Assembly (NCBI GenBank): GCA_023101885.1
Contig: JALPQD010000143.1
Location: forward strand, 496,001 to 560,000
Origin: Typhlomys cinereus
Lineage: Eukaryota > Chordata > Mammalia > Rodentia > Platacanthomyidae
Length of the DNA: 64,000 nt
Direction: 5' to 3'
Shown: positions 20,071 through 31,884 of the stretch, one piece after another
Position numbering within the stretch: position 1 is the first letter of the stretch
Layout: each line of letters starts with the position of its first letter
Notes under the pieces: model-generated
The model's input: only the letters and a program-made list of their open reading frames with translations
What the model was told of the DNA's origin: nothing
The model's database searches: none
Made by a program: the position numbers and the translations under genes

Positions 20071-20329
20071 TCTTAAGTTGTCATCACCCATTTTAACATT
20101 TAACATCTTCCTCTAACTCTTTGAGCAAAATTTCATTTCTCTACCCCACACTTAGCAATAGTTTGCCTTCTACCTTTTTTCTAGCACCAGTCCATCTCTT
20201 CCCTTCATCTGTGCATGGATCCTACTTCCTTCACATGGAATCTATACTGTATCTTTCACACATCTGCCCACCTGTGATATATTTGCCCATCCGTTAAAAT
20301 TCTGCAAAACCACCTCTCTATCAAAAACC

Positions 20330-20455
20330 TTTGTGCATGTGTGTGTGTGCGCGCGAGCGCACATATGTGTGTGTGTGTGCGTGCACGCTTGCCCACTGGA
20401 AACTGAATGAACTTAGGGTCTTGTGTGTGCTTGGTAAGCACTATACAGTTGAGCT
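20330..20455 (-). mobile_element. (TG)n plus inverted ID-like half
   Basis: A GTGTGTGTGCGCGCGAGCGC/GTGTGTGTG block is followed by GAACTTAGGGTCTTGTGTGTGCTTGGTAAGCACTATACAGTTGAGCTG, an inverted ID head as in the B4 class. Confidence 0.5.
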
Positions 20456-20459
20456 GAAC

Positions 20460-20735
20460 TCACATTTTCTGTGAAGCTGCTTCCTAAACCTCTCGTACAC
20501 ATATAAGTTCTCCTTGTGGCTTATCATCTCATTATTCAGTCTTTTTATGTCACAACTCATATGATCATTGTAGTCATACAATCGACTATGTAATTATTCA
20601 TTAATGTCTTTTCTGTATGAGCCTTTTTTTGTATTCAGTTTACATTTGACTTCCCAGGGTTGTGCCCATCACTCGACACAGAGTTGGTGCTTAATATATG
20701 ATAAACGAATGAATGGGTGAATGAAATCAATGAAA
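20460..20735 (+). mobile_element. L2-like ancient LINE 3' end
   Basis: The 3' part reads CAGAGTTGGTGCTTAATATATGATAAACGAATGAATGGGTGAATG, as in mammalian L2/MIR 3' ends. The upstream portion is compatible but diverged. Confidence 0.45.
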
Positions 20736-20949
20736 GGGAAGATGTACTGCAGTATCTAAGAAAGAAAGGATGCCAAAACAAAAAATAAGTAGTTTAGAGA
20801 GCTTAATTGGTCATTTTAAGTACAATGATTTAAAATGGTAAGACAAACATACTCATCTATCCTTCTACTAAACTAATTGCAAGGATTTTAAAGAAACAGA
20901 CAAAGACTTCTTAATGTCTAAATGCCTTACACAGAGTTCAGACTCAGGC

Positions 20950-21170
20950 TGGTAAGACAAACCAGCAAGTAAAGTGCCTGCTCCCTAAACTAGGTATCTA
21001 AGTTTGATCCCTGGAAGCCAAGTGATAGAAGTGATCTGGCCTCTGACCTCCTCCAGTGTCTCGTCACATGCATATTTGTACTTTTCTTTTTCTCTCTGCC
21101 CCCTCTCTCAAATAAATAAATAAATAAATAAATAGATGAATGAATGAATAAATAAATAAATAAAATATAG
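20950..21170 (+). mobile_element. B3-like SINE with (AAAT)n tail
   Basis: The GGCTGGTAAGACAAACCAGC head, TTTGATCCCTGGAAGCC B-box region, GGCCTCTGACCTCCTCCAG and TCTCTCAAATAAATAAAT tail are all characteristic. Confidence 0.75.
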
Positions 21171-21364
21171 ATGGTCCCCACATATCATTTGAACAAATGG
21201 AGTGTTATTGACTAAGTGCAACCATTATATAAATTGGCCTAGTATCATCTTATTTGTATATACTTATCTTCTTTGATACTCATGATTTTTCAATTTTTCT
21301 CCTCTTAAGTGACCAGAGCTCTGTACCTACATCATCGTTTCTATCAGAAATGTGCACCAAAGTG

Positions 21365-21498
21365 TCAGGTATGATAGTATACAGCTGCAATCCCAGCACT
21401 AGGGAGGCTAAGGCAGGTGGGTCATGAGTTCTAGGCCAGCCTGGGCTACATAATTAAACCCTGTCTCAAACAAAACAATAATAATAATAATAATAACA
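21365..21498 (+). mobile_element. B1-like SINE
   Basis: GCAATCCCAGCACTAGGGAGGCTAAGGCAGGTGG and AGGCCAGCCTGGGCTACATAATTAAACCCTGTCTC are near-consensus B1. The tail is CAAA then (TAA)n. Confidence 0.85.
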
Positions 21499-21944
21499 GT
21501 GTGCACTGACTTCCTGGTAATAATAATGAATTAAGTGACAGAATTAAAAAGTTTTTTGAACCTTTGTACAGTGAAACCCCAGTCAGCAAAAATTTCCCTC
21601 CTTAACTCCTTACTTTCCAGGGAGCACTTAGGTAGCTTGCAACATGAGGCCCTAGAACACTGAAAAGCTGGCCCAACATTCACAAAAGATGCACTTGTAA
21701 AAATACAAAAAGAAAAAAAAGGACAGCAATACTCTGAGTTTCTGGTCATGTCTACTAGGGTTCCTCTAAGTTTCCTTTGCACACCAGCAACCCCCCCCAC
21801 TTTCTCCCATCCTCCTACCCCCTTGGAAACCTGTTAATATGCAGATCTGGAACAAGTTGCAGCCTGAACCTGGGACCTGCGTTCACATTCCAACATCCCT
21901 GTGAGATTAGAGCTGCAAGTCTTGTGATCATTATTGGAGAAGCA

Positions 21945-22330
21945 GTGTATTAGAATTCTCCAGAGGAAGGGGGGGGATTGATTTGATTCTCAGGAACTGA
22001 TTCATGTGATTATAGAAGTTAGCAGATCCAAAATTCTGCAGGGGGGGGCTAGATGGCTGAAGAGCCAGGAAAAACATAAGAATTCCAGTCCAAACCATCT
22101 TCTGGCAGATTTTGCTCAGGGAAGGTCAATCTTTGTTCCTTTATAAACTTTGATTGATTAGTCAAGACCCACTTACAATTATTTGGAGGGGAGGTAAAGC
22201 AATCTCCCTTTCTTAAAATTAAATAATCAAATTCCAAGACTCACTCTCAGAGAAACATCCAAAATGTTCAGTGGATGCTGTGACCCAATCATTTTATCAA
22301 TAAAATTAACCTCCACCACCAGTACTGGCA
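21945..22330. mobile_element. Old LTR/DNA-transposon-like repeat
   Basis: GTATTAGAATTCTCCAGAGG, AACTGATTCATGTGATTATAGAAG, CAGATCCAAAATTCTGCAG and CATCCAAAATGTTCAGTGG resemble an ancient interspersed repeat with the layout of mammalian MaLR/Charlie-like copies. I cannot name the family safely. Confidence 0.4.
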
Positions 22331-22479
22331 ACCAGTGATTATCGTGTCGGACTTTAGCAAATGGGACATTATGTCCCCTGAACTAAATAGAAAGTCTTAT
22401 CAGAACATACAGAAATGGATATCAGAATGCATATTTAGATTTAAGGTACCAATATATGGCTTTATAAGTGAACAACTCG

Positions 22480-22672
22480 AAGGTCAGAAAGATGGCTAAC
22501 TAGGTAATGTGGATTTCAGGGAAAGTCTGAGGACTCTCAGAATCCATCATAGAAGGACAGAGCAGAATCCTGAATGTTGTTCTCTGTCCTCCACATGAGT
22601 AACACACATGCGTGCATGCATACACACACACTCACACACACTACATACACACAAATAAAATTGTATTTTGAG
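22480..22672 (+). mobile_element. B3-like SINE with (CA)n tail
   Basis: The AAGGTCAGAAAGATGGCTAACTAGGTAATG head, the TTCTCTGTCCTCCACATGAG body and an ACACACAC/AAATAAAATTG tail are visible. Confidence 0.65.
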
Positions 22673-22764
22673 AAGAAGGATTTCAATGTTTTACACTACA
22701 GAGCAGACGCATTAATGGGAGAGCACAAAAGTTTTATTTTGGTGTAATGCAAATACAACAGCCC

Positions 22765-22935
22765 CAGATCACTGACTTTGGAACTTAAAAGATAGCATCT
22801 CACGCTGGCGCCACCACTTCCTGGCTGAATGGCCCTGGGGTGATTACTTAATGTCTCTGAGCATCAATTTACTCTCATATAAAGGGGGGATTAAAACTAC
22901 TTCTCTTCTGTGGGTGTTTTCATAATTAAAACTGC
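22765..22935 (+). mobile_element. MIR element
   Basis: CACTGACTTTGGAACTTAAAAG, CCACCACTTCCTGGCTGAATGGCCCTGGGG, TTACTTAATGTCTCTGAGCATCAATTTACTC and TATAAAGGGGGGATTAAAAC align in order with the MIR consensus. Confidence 0.8.
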
Positions 22936-23745
22936 TCTGTTGCCACTGTCTTCTTTATATTGGTTTGTATAATCCTCTGCAAGAGAGATTTTTTTCCACT
23001 CTTTAACACGTGCCTTTGCTTTCGAGCATCTATGGCATGAAGGTGTAGATAAAGAAAACCTGGCAAAGCGAGGGCCTTAGCTTCTTATCTTTTAGGACCA
23101 ATAGAACCAATCTCATCTCAACTTGACTGTCACTCTCCCTCAATGCACCCTAGCTCTGGTTTTCTTTTCCCTTTTTTTCCCCCCTCATGAACTCCAGACC
23201 TGAAACTGGACATGCAATTTGGAGCCTATGCACATCTGAAGAATTCTTCGTGGTGCTGACATTTGTATATAACTTACTTGCATTCACATCCCCATCTGAC
23301 TTGGGCTTCCGATCCTCACGGACAGTTGTTTGTAAGATCACTCTTCATTGCTGTTTGACATAGCGGGGCACGAAGGTTTCTGTTGACTGAAAGGATGTTT
23401 TCAAATCATGCAGCAATCTAAGGGAAATATGGAGACTCAATCTTGGACTTCTGATCTCAATCTGACATTTCAGTCGTAGGACATAGTTGTTGCTTTCCAT
23501 CAATGTTTGCAAAAACAAACAAACTCAAAGGTATTCTGCAGCGACAGCACTTTTGTCTTGGCATCTTCCTGGGTGGGTGGTGAAGTCGTATCAGACATGA
23601 GCCCACTCCATGCCGGCTGTAGGGGTGAAGCCAAATGCTATTTTTGCTGCTTGTTGCTACCATCATTACTGCTCCTTCAGATGAAGTGGTTGATCCCACG
23701 CTTCAGCTTCTCAGACACTCTTGTTCTGCATAATAAAAAAAAAAC
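22936..23745. other. No gene or clear repeat seen
   Basis: Mixed-composition intergenic sequence. The 80-140-codon frames here are uncharacterised and start in noncanonical contexts. Confidence 0.4.
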
Positions 23746-23749
23746 CTTC

Positions 23750-24115
23750 ATTTCTTTATGTGTTTGTGTGGTGCGTGTGTGTACATGTCAGTTGTACATA
23801 CACATGCAGGTGTGCAAGCACATGTGTACACCCTCATGTGGAGGGCTGAGCTTGAGATCATCCTTCATCTCTCTTCTACCTTGGTCTTTTGAACCTGGGT
23901 CTCTACTTAAAACCACAGCTCTCCTATAGGGCCAGTCTGGCTAGCCAGCTTGGTCTGGTGATGCTTGTGTTTGCTCCACCTTTGCAGGGCTGGAATTATA
24001 AGCAGAACTGCCACACTCACTGACATTTGCATATGGGATCTGCAGAATTGAACTCTGACCTTTTCATTTGCATATCAATCACTTTAACCACTGAACCATC
24101 ACCTAAGCCTAGAAC
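23750..24115 (-). mobile_element. B4-like SINE, minus
   Basis: It has a TG-rich start, CTCATGTGGAGGGCTGAGCTTGAG, GAACCTGGGTCTC, CTAGCCAGCTTGGTCTGGTGATGC, GGGCTGGAATTATAAGCAGAAC and an inverted ID head (TCAATCACTTTAACCACTGAACCATC) in B4 order. Confidence 0.65.
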
Positions 24116-24519
24116 CTTTATTTTTGTATGAAATTACTTAGTTTGGAAACATATCTAAAAAAAAGCTTTGAAAATCCATTTCATTTGTCATGCATATATT
24201 TCATCTTTCTAAACCAGAATTGAAAAAGTGCTTGCGAATACTAATCATAAAAAAAGTTGGAATGTAATTATTTTGTGGTGGGTTCTGATTAGAATGTGAG
24301 TTTAAAATCCACAATACTAAATAATAAAAATGTAATCCATCGGTAGAGCATTTGCTCTGGGTTCAATTCCAACCCAGGCTATGAGTCAAAATGTGCTCAT
24401 TTCTTTATGAAGTGCCTTAGTCTAGCTATTCTAGTGTAGCAATACCAGACAATGTATTTTTCACATACATTAATGCCTTGCATATTATTGCATCTTATGT
24501 CTCTTATCTATAAAATTGC

Positions 24520-24841
24520 TTTTTTCGTGTGTGTGTGTATGTGTGTATGTGTGTGTCTGTGTGTGTGTCTGTGTGTGTGTGTCTGTGTGTATGTGCACAA
24601 GAAGACACCTCAGTGTGTGCATCTTAGAGGCCCAAGGGTGACATGAGAATCGTCCTGGTTACTCTACCTCTTCATTGTTCTGCTTCGTGTTTTCGCAGGC
24701 TGTCTTCCAGGTCTGGAATTATAGTCCTCCACCATATCCACCGTATCTGCCCAAGATTTTTACGTGGGATCTGGGGATCTGATCTCAGGCCCTTTTGCTT
24801 GAGAAGCAAAGGCTTTAACCCCTGAACCATCTCACAAGCCC
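24520..24841 (-). mobile_element. ID-derived long SINE, minus, older subfamily
   Basis: It runs from a (TG)n block (24524-24596) through GGCCCAAGGGTGACATGAGAATCGTCCTGG and GATCTGATCTCAGGCCCTTTTGC to the inverted head TTTAACCCCTGAACCATCTCACAAGCCC. Confidence 0.8.
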
Positions 24842-24844
24842 TAT

Positions 24845-26590
24845 AAATTGCTTTTCATAAAAAGGATATACTACAACTTTTTCCAAGTTCACTGGATTTG
24901 CAGGTACATGAGATGGATGTATCTGCCTGTATGCTCACTGACCTGAAAACAGTCTTCCTGGCAAATTTGAAAGCGTGCATTTATTTATTTTCTTACAAGA
25001 AGTTCTTACGCATACATTAAAAAGGTGAAGCAAAGATTTTACTTGAAAGGCCAAACATTCTGTTGGTTACCATCCTAAATCCTTGGAACCAAGCCTAAGC
25101 TTTAAGCAGCAAGTTAAACAGTAAATATATTCTGCTAATGGCTATTAGATTGCTAGCTGGGGAGATTAGTATAGGGAGTAATTCTAATTAAATAGAGAAC
25201 ACTGGAGAGAGCCGAAACGTTTCAAGAATAGATTCTGTCCCCTGTGCCTCATTAGGAATATAAAATCAGCTTCCTTTGTAAGAATGACAACCTTTCAAAA
25301 GACTGCTCTTTTGCCATAAAAGAGGTCAAAGAACCTCTATTTCCAAAATCTGAATTTCTTTCTTAGTAGCAAAATGTACTTCTATAGTCCAAATCCAATT
25401 AAAGCCAAGCTAAATCACCACATTCTATTTGAATTCACAATCATTTATCTCTTGTTTAGACACACGGAAAGGCTGGTCTCAGCCCCCACTGTAGAATCTT
25501 AGTCTTGTGCCTCAGCGGGCGTCTAGACAGGTCTTGGAAGAGTCGATGCTCCGGCTGATTCACATCCTTCCTCACTGTGTTTTCTACACTCAGGGTTCAC
25601 CAACAGGTTTCATTTAAACAAAATTGGAAGAGAAAACTGGGGCCGTTAGCTAAGTAATAGACTTAGCCTGTCTGAAGGTGAGTCTTAACAGTTTAGGATT
25701 TAATTGCACAGTCGGATGAATTACAGGAAAAACAGGTGACAGGATTTTGAAATAATCCAAAAATGTTCAAATTTGATTCCATCTCCTTAGTGCCAGGAAT
25801 CCAAGTATATATCACTACTTCCAACTTGCTGCCTGGGAATCTTGAAACTGGTTGGTTCTGCAGATATTGAAAGCACCAGACATTCCATCAGGAGAGAAGT
25901 TTCTAGAACACAACCACAGTTGAAAGGAACGTTTTTGACAGAAAGAAGGGCCAATCAATTTTCAAACGTTTGTGATCACTGAACTTGAGGTCATGAGAGC
26001 CCAGAATGTTTCTTAGCTAGTCCCTAAAAAGGGAGCTAGAAAGGAAGGAAGAGATGCCACTTCCCCCCTCCTACGTCCGTAGCCCTCACTCCGGTTTCTC
26101 CAACAGGAACAAGAATGAAACACATAGAGGTGTGTTTCTGAGCGACATCAACGTTCTCCACATAATTTGCTCCTTTACTGGGAATATACGTGCTCTCCGG
26201 GAGCGCACTATAGCAAGGTCATCTCTGAGTCATTTTATTTATTGGTATGCTTGTTTGTTTGATCAAGGGAGTGATTTCCTACAAAAATAAACAGCCCAAT
26301 TTATTTATTTATTCTACCTTTTCATGGCTGTGGCATGCCGGAAAGCAGTGGCATTAAAGGAAGTGATATCCTAATTTGAGCTTCAAGGAACCAGATGAAA
26401 ACCATGTGACCTTGGATCAGTGCTTTAACCTGGCTCCTGAGAACTTTGCTTGCAACATGGTCTGATGTTTTAGAATCAAATGCATTGGGTGTATGAATAT
26501 ATTATATTATCTAGTTTAAATGGACCTAACTACATATTCACAGAACAATTCACAGGAAATAACTTCAACTGAGCAGAAACAAAACAAAAC
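24845..26590. other. Repeat-poor block, candidate regulatory DNA
   Basis: About 1.7 kb without SINE, L1 or microsatellite content, flanked by repeat-dense DNA. It contains homeodomain-type ATTA/TAAT clusters such as TAATTCTAATTAAAT near 25180. No coding potential is seen. Conservation cannot be tested here. Confidence 0.4.
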
Positions 26591-26894
26591 AAACACATGA
26601 ACAAAAAAAAAGATGAAATGTATATATTCTAAGTTCTTGAAACAAAGGAAAAGGATAGTCCAAGAAAAAAAAAAAAAAAAAAAACAGCGACTGAGGGAGT
26701 GAAAAACAAAAGTGGGATATCGACCACTTTCACTACTATTATTAATGAGAAGCTTAGTTTATTGAATTGTGTGGCAACATTTTTCCCCCAACATTTGGAA
26801 ATGCCAAAATATCAGATTTTTATATTGACACATCACAAAATATCAAATTAACCTTAAAATTAAGTATTCAATGATATGATTTGTAGAAAGAAGA

Positions 26895-27008
26895 AATTTG
26901 AGCCAAGATCAGCAGTGTGCGCTTCTAACCCCAGCATTCAGGAGGTTAAGGCAGGAGAATTACAGGGTTAAGGACAACCTTAGCTTAACTATATAGAGAA
27001 AAAAAATG
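26895..27008 (+). mobile_element. B1-like SINE fragment
   Basis: TGCGCTTCTAACCCCAGCATTCAGGAGGTTAAGGCAGGAGAATT, then an A-rich end after TATATAGAG. It is diverged. Confidence 0.6.
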
Positions 27009-27139
27009 TGTCCTTGGTGCTATTGTTAATATAAGCAGGAATGGTTTTTAAAAATTCATGATTCTATTTTTAATCATGTTTATAATTTTGACTTTTTGAT
27101 ACATTTTATTGTGGTAATACATTGTACATTTTTATCTTA

Positions 27140-27410
27140 TGATATAGAGACTTATTTATTTATTCATTCATTCATTCATTCATTTCGCGTGGACACTGTG
27201 TGTCCCTGTGGGGGATCAAGGGTGACTTCAGGAATCATTCTCCATTGTATCTACCTCTTTTTGCTTCACTCTGGGATTTCCCAAACTCCACCTGCCAGGG
27301 CTGGACATGCAGGGCACCTGGTGTTTTTTCATGGGTACTGGGATCTGAACTCAGTACCTTCTCCTTGGGAGGCAGAGTTTTAACCCCTGAGCCATTTCTC
27401 CCAACTTTAT
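27140..27410 (-). mobile_element. ID-derived long SINE, minus, older subfamily
   Basis: (ATTC)n at the left (inverted tail), then GGGTGACTTCAGGAATCATTC, GATCTGAACTCAGTACCTTC and the inverted head TTTTAACCCCTGAGCCATTTCTCCC. Confidence 0.8.
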
Positions 27411-27544
27411 TTGATTATATAATATAGCATATGCTCTCACTGACAGATTCATGAACAAATATGTTTGGTTTTCACTGCATTAAAGCAAAATTTAGAACAT
27501 GACTATAAGAGACTTTACTGTCTGTGGGATGTTGGGAAGTATTT

Positions 27545-27890
27545 TAATTTCATTATGCATTGCTATAGCACTGTACCTTAGAAGTACCTTAGAAGTAGCT
27601 TAGAAGGGTACTCAGTTGGTGGTTAAAATCTACCACTGAAGCAAGAACTTGCAGCAGCTGATCACATCACATCAAAAGATACAGGCCGACTTTCCTTCCC
27701 AGCTGGCTCTCTCCTTCTCCATGTAATTGGGGTCTACCACCCTGGGGAATGGTCCTGCCCATAATAGGCTGAATCTTCCACATCAACCTTGCAGTCAAGG
27801 GAGCTTCCTACAGGCAAGTCCAATGGCCTGTGTCAATCTAGAAAATACCTCTCAAGTGAGTCTGGAGTCTTGCCTCCTGGGACTACTAAA
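27545..27890 (-). mobile_element. LTR/URR1-like dispersed repeat, minus
   Basis: ATTGCTATAGCACTG, GCAGCAGCTGATCACATCACATC, CACCCTGGGGAATGGTCCTGCCCA and TTGCAGTCAAGGGAGC form the inverse of the elements at 32340 and 32870. TACCTTAGAAG is locally triplicated near 27574. Confidence 0.55.
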
Positions 27891-27954
27891 GGGACTTACC
27901 TGAGATTCTTCTGAACACTGTGGATAATAATAAAGATGATACCTAATAAATATG

Positions 27955-28170
27955 ATTTACAAACTTTATGGTCAGATGCCTGCACACAAACCTGCTGGCC
28001 TGAGTTCAAGCCCAGATGCACACATGGTGGCTTGGTAGGACAGAACTGACTCTCTGGCCACTTGTCCTTTGCCCGTGCCTCATGGCAATCATTCACCTGC
28101 CTTCTTTTTCTGCCTCTGTCTGTTTTTCTTACTTTCATCTTTCCCTCGCAGATAAGTAAGTAAATAAATA
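27955..28170 (+). mobile_element. B3-like SINE
   Basis: TTTATGGTCAGATGCCTGCACAC, GGCCTGAGTTCAAGCCCAGATGCACACATGGTGGC and a TCTCTGGCCACTT body lead to a GATAAGTAAGTAAATAAATATG tail. Confidence 0.6.
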
Positions 28171-28875
28171 TGAAAAATGTTTGGCAAAAAACATGTGCAT
28201 CATATTGTTATGCTAGATTTTATTTACTGGTTGTTAGTTCCTGTCACTCCAAGTCCCAAACTTGGTCCCAAGACATTTTCGTGGAAAATTGTCTGTACAC
28301 ACTTGAGCAATGATTCATACTTTACCTTTTCTTGTACTATTGCAAAATTATGGCTGTCCCAGGAATTTTGAGGCTTCTTCAAGCAAAAACAACTTGTTAA
28401 CTTTAGTTAGTTCCTTCTTAAATACATTTGACTAAGGTGATAATTTTTAAATGTGTAAATTAATTAATTGAACAAAAATAACTACAATAAGCTCATTATA
28501 CATCAACATAAATAATATTGATATAAAAACTATTTTGCCAACCAAAAAATTCAAGACTGGCCTTATTTCACTATTTTATAAGTCTTTTCGTGTCTCTCTG
28601 AGTTAATAGTAGCTAGATCCTCATACCTACTACTATTATCAGTTGTGAAACATTATTTTGGTTAAAATAGTTGGAAAAATGGCTTACATAAATATATAAT
28701 TTTAAAAAGCAGAAGTTGGAAGTAATATTTTCAGAAAATCGTGGTTTGTCCGTAATTCTGTGCCAAAACTGAATCCTTAGTAGTTTAACAAGGTGTATAT
28801 GGAACCCAAAATTTTATCAATGAACTTTTCATACTCTGTTTAATAAAATTCATTTCAAACAGATATGTTTTCTTT
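28171..28875. other. No gene or clear repeat seen
   Basis: AT-rich unique-looking sequence. Confidence 0.4.
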
Positions 28876-28879
28876 TATG

Positions 28880-29065
28880 TATTTTTTTATTTGAGCAAGA
28901 GAAAGCAGGAAAGAGAGATGTCAGTCATTCATATGCATACTATGGTGTGCAGGTGGAAGTCAGAAGACAACTTTTGAAGTCATTTCTCTCTGTCCACCTC
29001 GTGAATTTTAGGGGATCGAACTCAGGTAGGCGACTTATCTGCTGAGCTATTTCTCTGGCCCCAAT
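28880..29065 (-). mobile_element. B3-like SINE, minus
   Basis: GGTGGAAGTCAGAAGACAACTTTTG, GGGGATCGAACTCAGGTAGG and TATCTGCTGAGCTATTTCTCTGGCCCC are the inverted B3 body and head. Confidence 0.75.
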
Positions 29066-30655
29066 ACGTTATATTTTTATTGCAGGATGTGCATGAACAT
29101 ATCTCTGAGAACAGTTTGTAAGAAGTTTATTCCTGATAAAACATATTTGCTCTTGCTATTCAGCTCCCTGAACCTCATAAATATTGAAGTTTACGTTGGT
29201 TGATAGAAACCCTGAAGGTCTAGGTTCTTGTTCAAAGGAAACCTGTAGTCAGTAAGTGAATTTTAATTTAAATCACAGTATCTGTCCCTACTGGTATTGT
29301 ATACTAGTGTAAGAATATCAACATGATTAAAGAACACAGTGACTATGTGGAAGGTATGTGGAAGAAGGGAAAGTTACTAATCCCACTGGCATCAAATTCT
29401 TAGGCTCTTAAAATAAACAAATGTTAACATTCCTTGACCTGTCTTTTATTGAGCATGGATCAAGTATGAACACAAGAGAGCACAAACAGCAAGAGACTCT
29501 GCAGGGAAAGAGTGCAAAGTACTGCGTCCCACCATCAGCTCCCCGGAAAGTGTGCGAAAGTCTGAGTTCCTTCCAATTTCCTGTGAAAATTTTCCTAAAC
29601 AGGTATCCATATCAGCTAGCAAAACTTTTAACCCCTCCCGTAAATAGCAAAGACCATGAAGAAAACTGACTGTGCCTTACTTCTGAGGTCTTTTGAATCT
29701 TTCCAGGTTCTTTTCCTTTTTTTTTTTTTTAAATGCCTTTTCAATATACCATTCCTATATTCCCCTGGAAATTCATAAATGAAGGCATCTCAGTGCTCTA
29801 TGTTTCTTGAGAAAAATATGTAAAATATGAAATGGAAATCAAAATATAACCGAAGAATATTGTTAAATACTTTAAGGAAAGCAGTCGTCTTTAGTAAACA
29901 GAACTATTTCCAAGAATAACAATTCTTAAGCATTTTTCTCCTTAAAAAAATAGAACACAAAAGTGTGTCTCATAAATCATTGAGATGTGTAAATAAAGGA
30001 AGCTACAGAAATTCCGAGGGCAGAAAAACATCATCTTTAAATATATCTACTTGTAAGGACAAATATATCATATTTGAAATATAAATAATTATAAAGTCAC
30101 AACTAATTTCTTCCTCAATGTGAAGCTTTTGAACAATTTCCAACTTTTCAGCACTGTAAATAATATATAACTCAAGATTCTGTTCTTTAATTCACAGGAT
30201 GATGAAAGATATTTTTCTTCTCAAAAGCTGTCATAACTAGTTTATAAATTTGCTCAAGTTAAAAGCCAGATTTTTCATAATTACATGATTAATGAGTGTT
30301 TCTTTAGTTTACGGGTCAGATAGGGGTCTGAGTTAAAGATTTCCTAGGGTCTGTGAGAAGGAAATACCCTTCCCTCTCATTTTCCCTTCTAGGAAAGACT
30401 TGGACTTTCGGAGCTGCTTCCTAACCACAGTGGTCATTTGGAAATCTGACCTAGCAAGGGGCAGAACCTGCTGCAGACTTTCTTCCTGAAACTCACAAGG
30501 GAGACCCAAGACTTTCTTGCAGGCAGATCTCCCCCAAGAGTTCGATCTTTCACAGCTGACCTCTCGAAATACCCACTTGCACCATCACTGAACGAGTTTT
30601 GCACTTCCTGCAGTCTCCCCACGGAGCACCCTAATTTGCTGGTGCAAGAGTCACT
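29066..30655. other. Repeat-poor intergenic block
   Basis: About 1.6 kb, AT-rich, with only a T run (29717-29731). It includes a CTGACCTAGCAAGGGGCAGAACCTGCTGCAG stretch near 30450 of higher complexity. No gene or repeat family is recognised. It is a candidate for conserved noncoding sequence. Confidence 0.4.
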
Positions 30656-30659
30656 AACT

Positions 30660-30666
30660 CCTTTAC

Positions 30667-30709
<43 letters not shown>

Positions 30710-30935
30710 TTCGTTCGTTCGTTCATTCATTCATTTATTTATTTTTGCATGTGTAGGTGTGAGTGTGTACTTATATGTGGATGGCTGTAGAAGAGGGCTG
30801 TGTGTCTCTGTGAAGACGTGAGGGTGACTTTGGGAATTATCCTGGACAGTTCTACCTCCTTACTGCTTTGAACTGGAGTTTCCCAGGCTCTGCCTTTCAG
30901 TGTTAGGAGTACAGATCTAAGTTCTTGACCTAAGT
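30660..30935 (-). mobile_element. ID-derived long SINE, minus, truncated
   Basis: An inverted (TTTA)n tail at 30664-30710, then TGTGTAGGTGTGAGTGTG, GAGGGTGACTTTGGGAATTATCCTGG and CCCAGGCTCTGCCTTTCAG. The head is missing, replaced by the (TTCC)n run at 30938. Confidence 0.65.
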
Positions 30936-30937
30936 CC

Positions 30938-31135
30938 GTCCTTCCTTCCTTCCTTCCTTCCTTCCTTCCTTCCTTCCTTCCTTCCTTCCTTCCTTCCTTC
31001 CTTCCTTCCTTCCTTCCTTCCTTCCTTCCTTCCTTCCTTCCTTCCTTCCTTCCTTCCTTCCTTCCTTTCTTCCCCTTCCTCCTTCCCTCCCTCTCTCTCT
31101 TTCTCTATCTCTCTCTCTCTTTCTTTCTTTCTGGA
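30938..31135 (+). repeat. (TTCC)n then CT-rich microsatellite
   Basis: An uninterrupted TTCC array runs from about 30940 to 31065, then mixed CTCTCT/TTTC to 31131. It is the complement of the GGAA-type repeats at 16257. Confidence 0.95.
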
Positions 31136-31376
31136 CTCCTGACCCTATATAAGCTCAAGCACTTCCTGAAATAAATGAGTCTGCAGCAAACTCGTCCTCT
31201 GCTTGCTGCTTCTCGCCTGACTCCCGCCTGACTCCCGGGGTCTGCTTCTCGCCTGACTCCCGCCTGACTCCCGGGGTCTGGGTGGTGACCCCAAGCCTGC
31301 TCGCCCCCTCACCTTGAGCTCTGAGGCTCCGCGGTTTCCCCTCCTTTCCCTGGATGGCCCAGCGGGGATTTGGCAA
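31136..31376 (+). mobile_element. Probable ERV LTR 3' portion (solo fragment)
   Basis: CCTATATAAGC (TATA box) is followed about 20 bp later by AATAAATGAG (poly-A signal), then a CT- and GC-rich segment ending near GGCAACA. TATA closely followed by AATAAA and a pyrimidine-rich U5 is typical of a retroviral LTR. The 5' part is absent, with (TTCC)n on that side. A 36-bp unit (TCTGCTTCTCGCCTGACTCC plus the next 16 bases) is duplicated in tandem at about 31207-31278. No coding remnant is adjacent. Confidence 0.5.
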
Positions 31377-31429
31377 CAATTTCTCTTCCCAACTATCCCC
31401 CATTTGATTTTCATATATTTTTAAAATTA

Positions 31430-31700
31430 ATATTAACGTGTGTGTGCGTATGTGTGTGTGTGTGTTTGTGCCTGACATTGACTGTAAATGTCTTCCCTAA
31501 TTGCTCTTCAGTGTATTCATTGAAGCAGGTCATCTCACTAAACCTGGAGCACACCTATTCCACTTAGGCCAGCCAGCCAGCTTGACCCCCCTCTGTCTCT
31601 TCTCCTGAGTGCCAGGATTGTAAGCAAGTTTCTTTTACATGGATTTGGGTGATTTGAACTCTAGTCCTAAACTCAACAGTGTAAGCAACTCTATTCTATT
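31430..31700 (-). mobile_element. B4-like SINE, minus
   Basis: A TG-rich start (31437-31468), then CAGGTCATCTCACTAAACCTGGAGC, GGCCAGCCAGCCAGCTTGACC, TGAGTGCCAGGATTGTAAGC and TTACATGGATTTGGGTGATTTGAACTC. The right end is cut by an L1 insertion. Confidence 0.55.
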
Positions 31701-31884
31701 TCTTTTTTTTTATACATTTTTTATTATTATTTCAGCTCATACAAACTTAATAGGTACACTGGTTCCCTCCCTCCCTCCTCCTCCCCCCAAACCCACTGCT
31801 CCCCCTCCCCTCACCCAGTGCCTCCCGCCCCAATTCCCAGAGAGTCCTTTCTTGTGCATGCCTGACTCTCCTCTGGGCCCTCCT
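31701..31884 (-). mobile_element. L1 3' end, minus, with 12-bp target duplication
   Basis: The inverted A-rich tail and ATACATTTTTTATTATTATTTCAGCTCATACAAACTTAATAGGTA are followed by a C-rich tract (a G-rich polypurine tract on the element strand), as in L1 3' UTRs. It is flanked by CTCTATTCTATT at 31689-31700 and 31885-31896. It is 5'-truncated to 184 bp. Confidence 0.75.
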
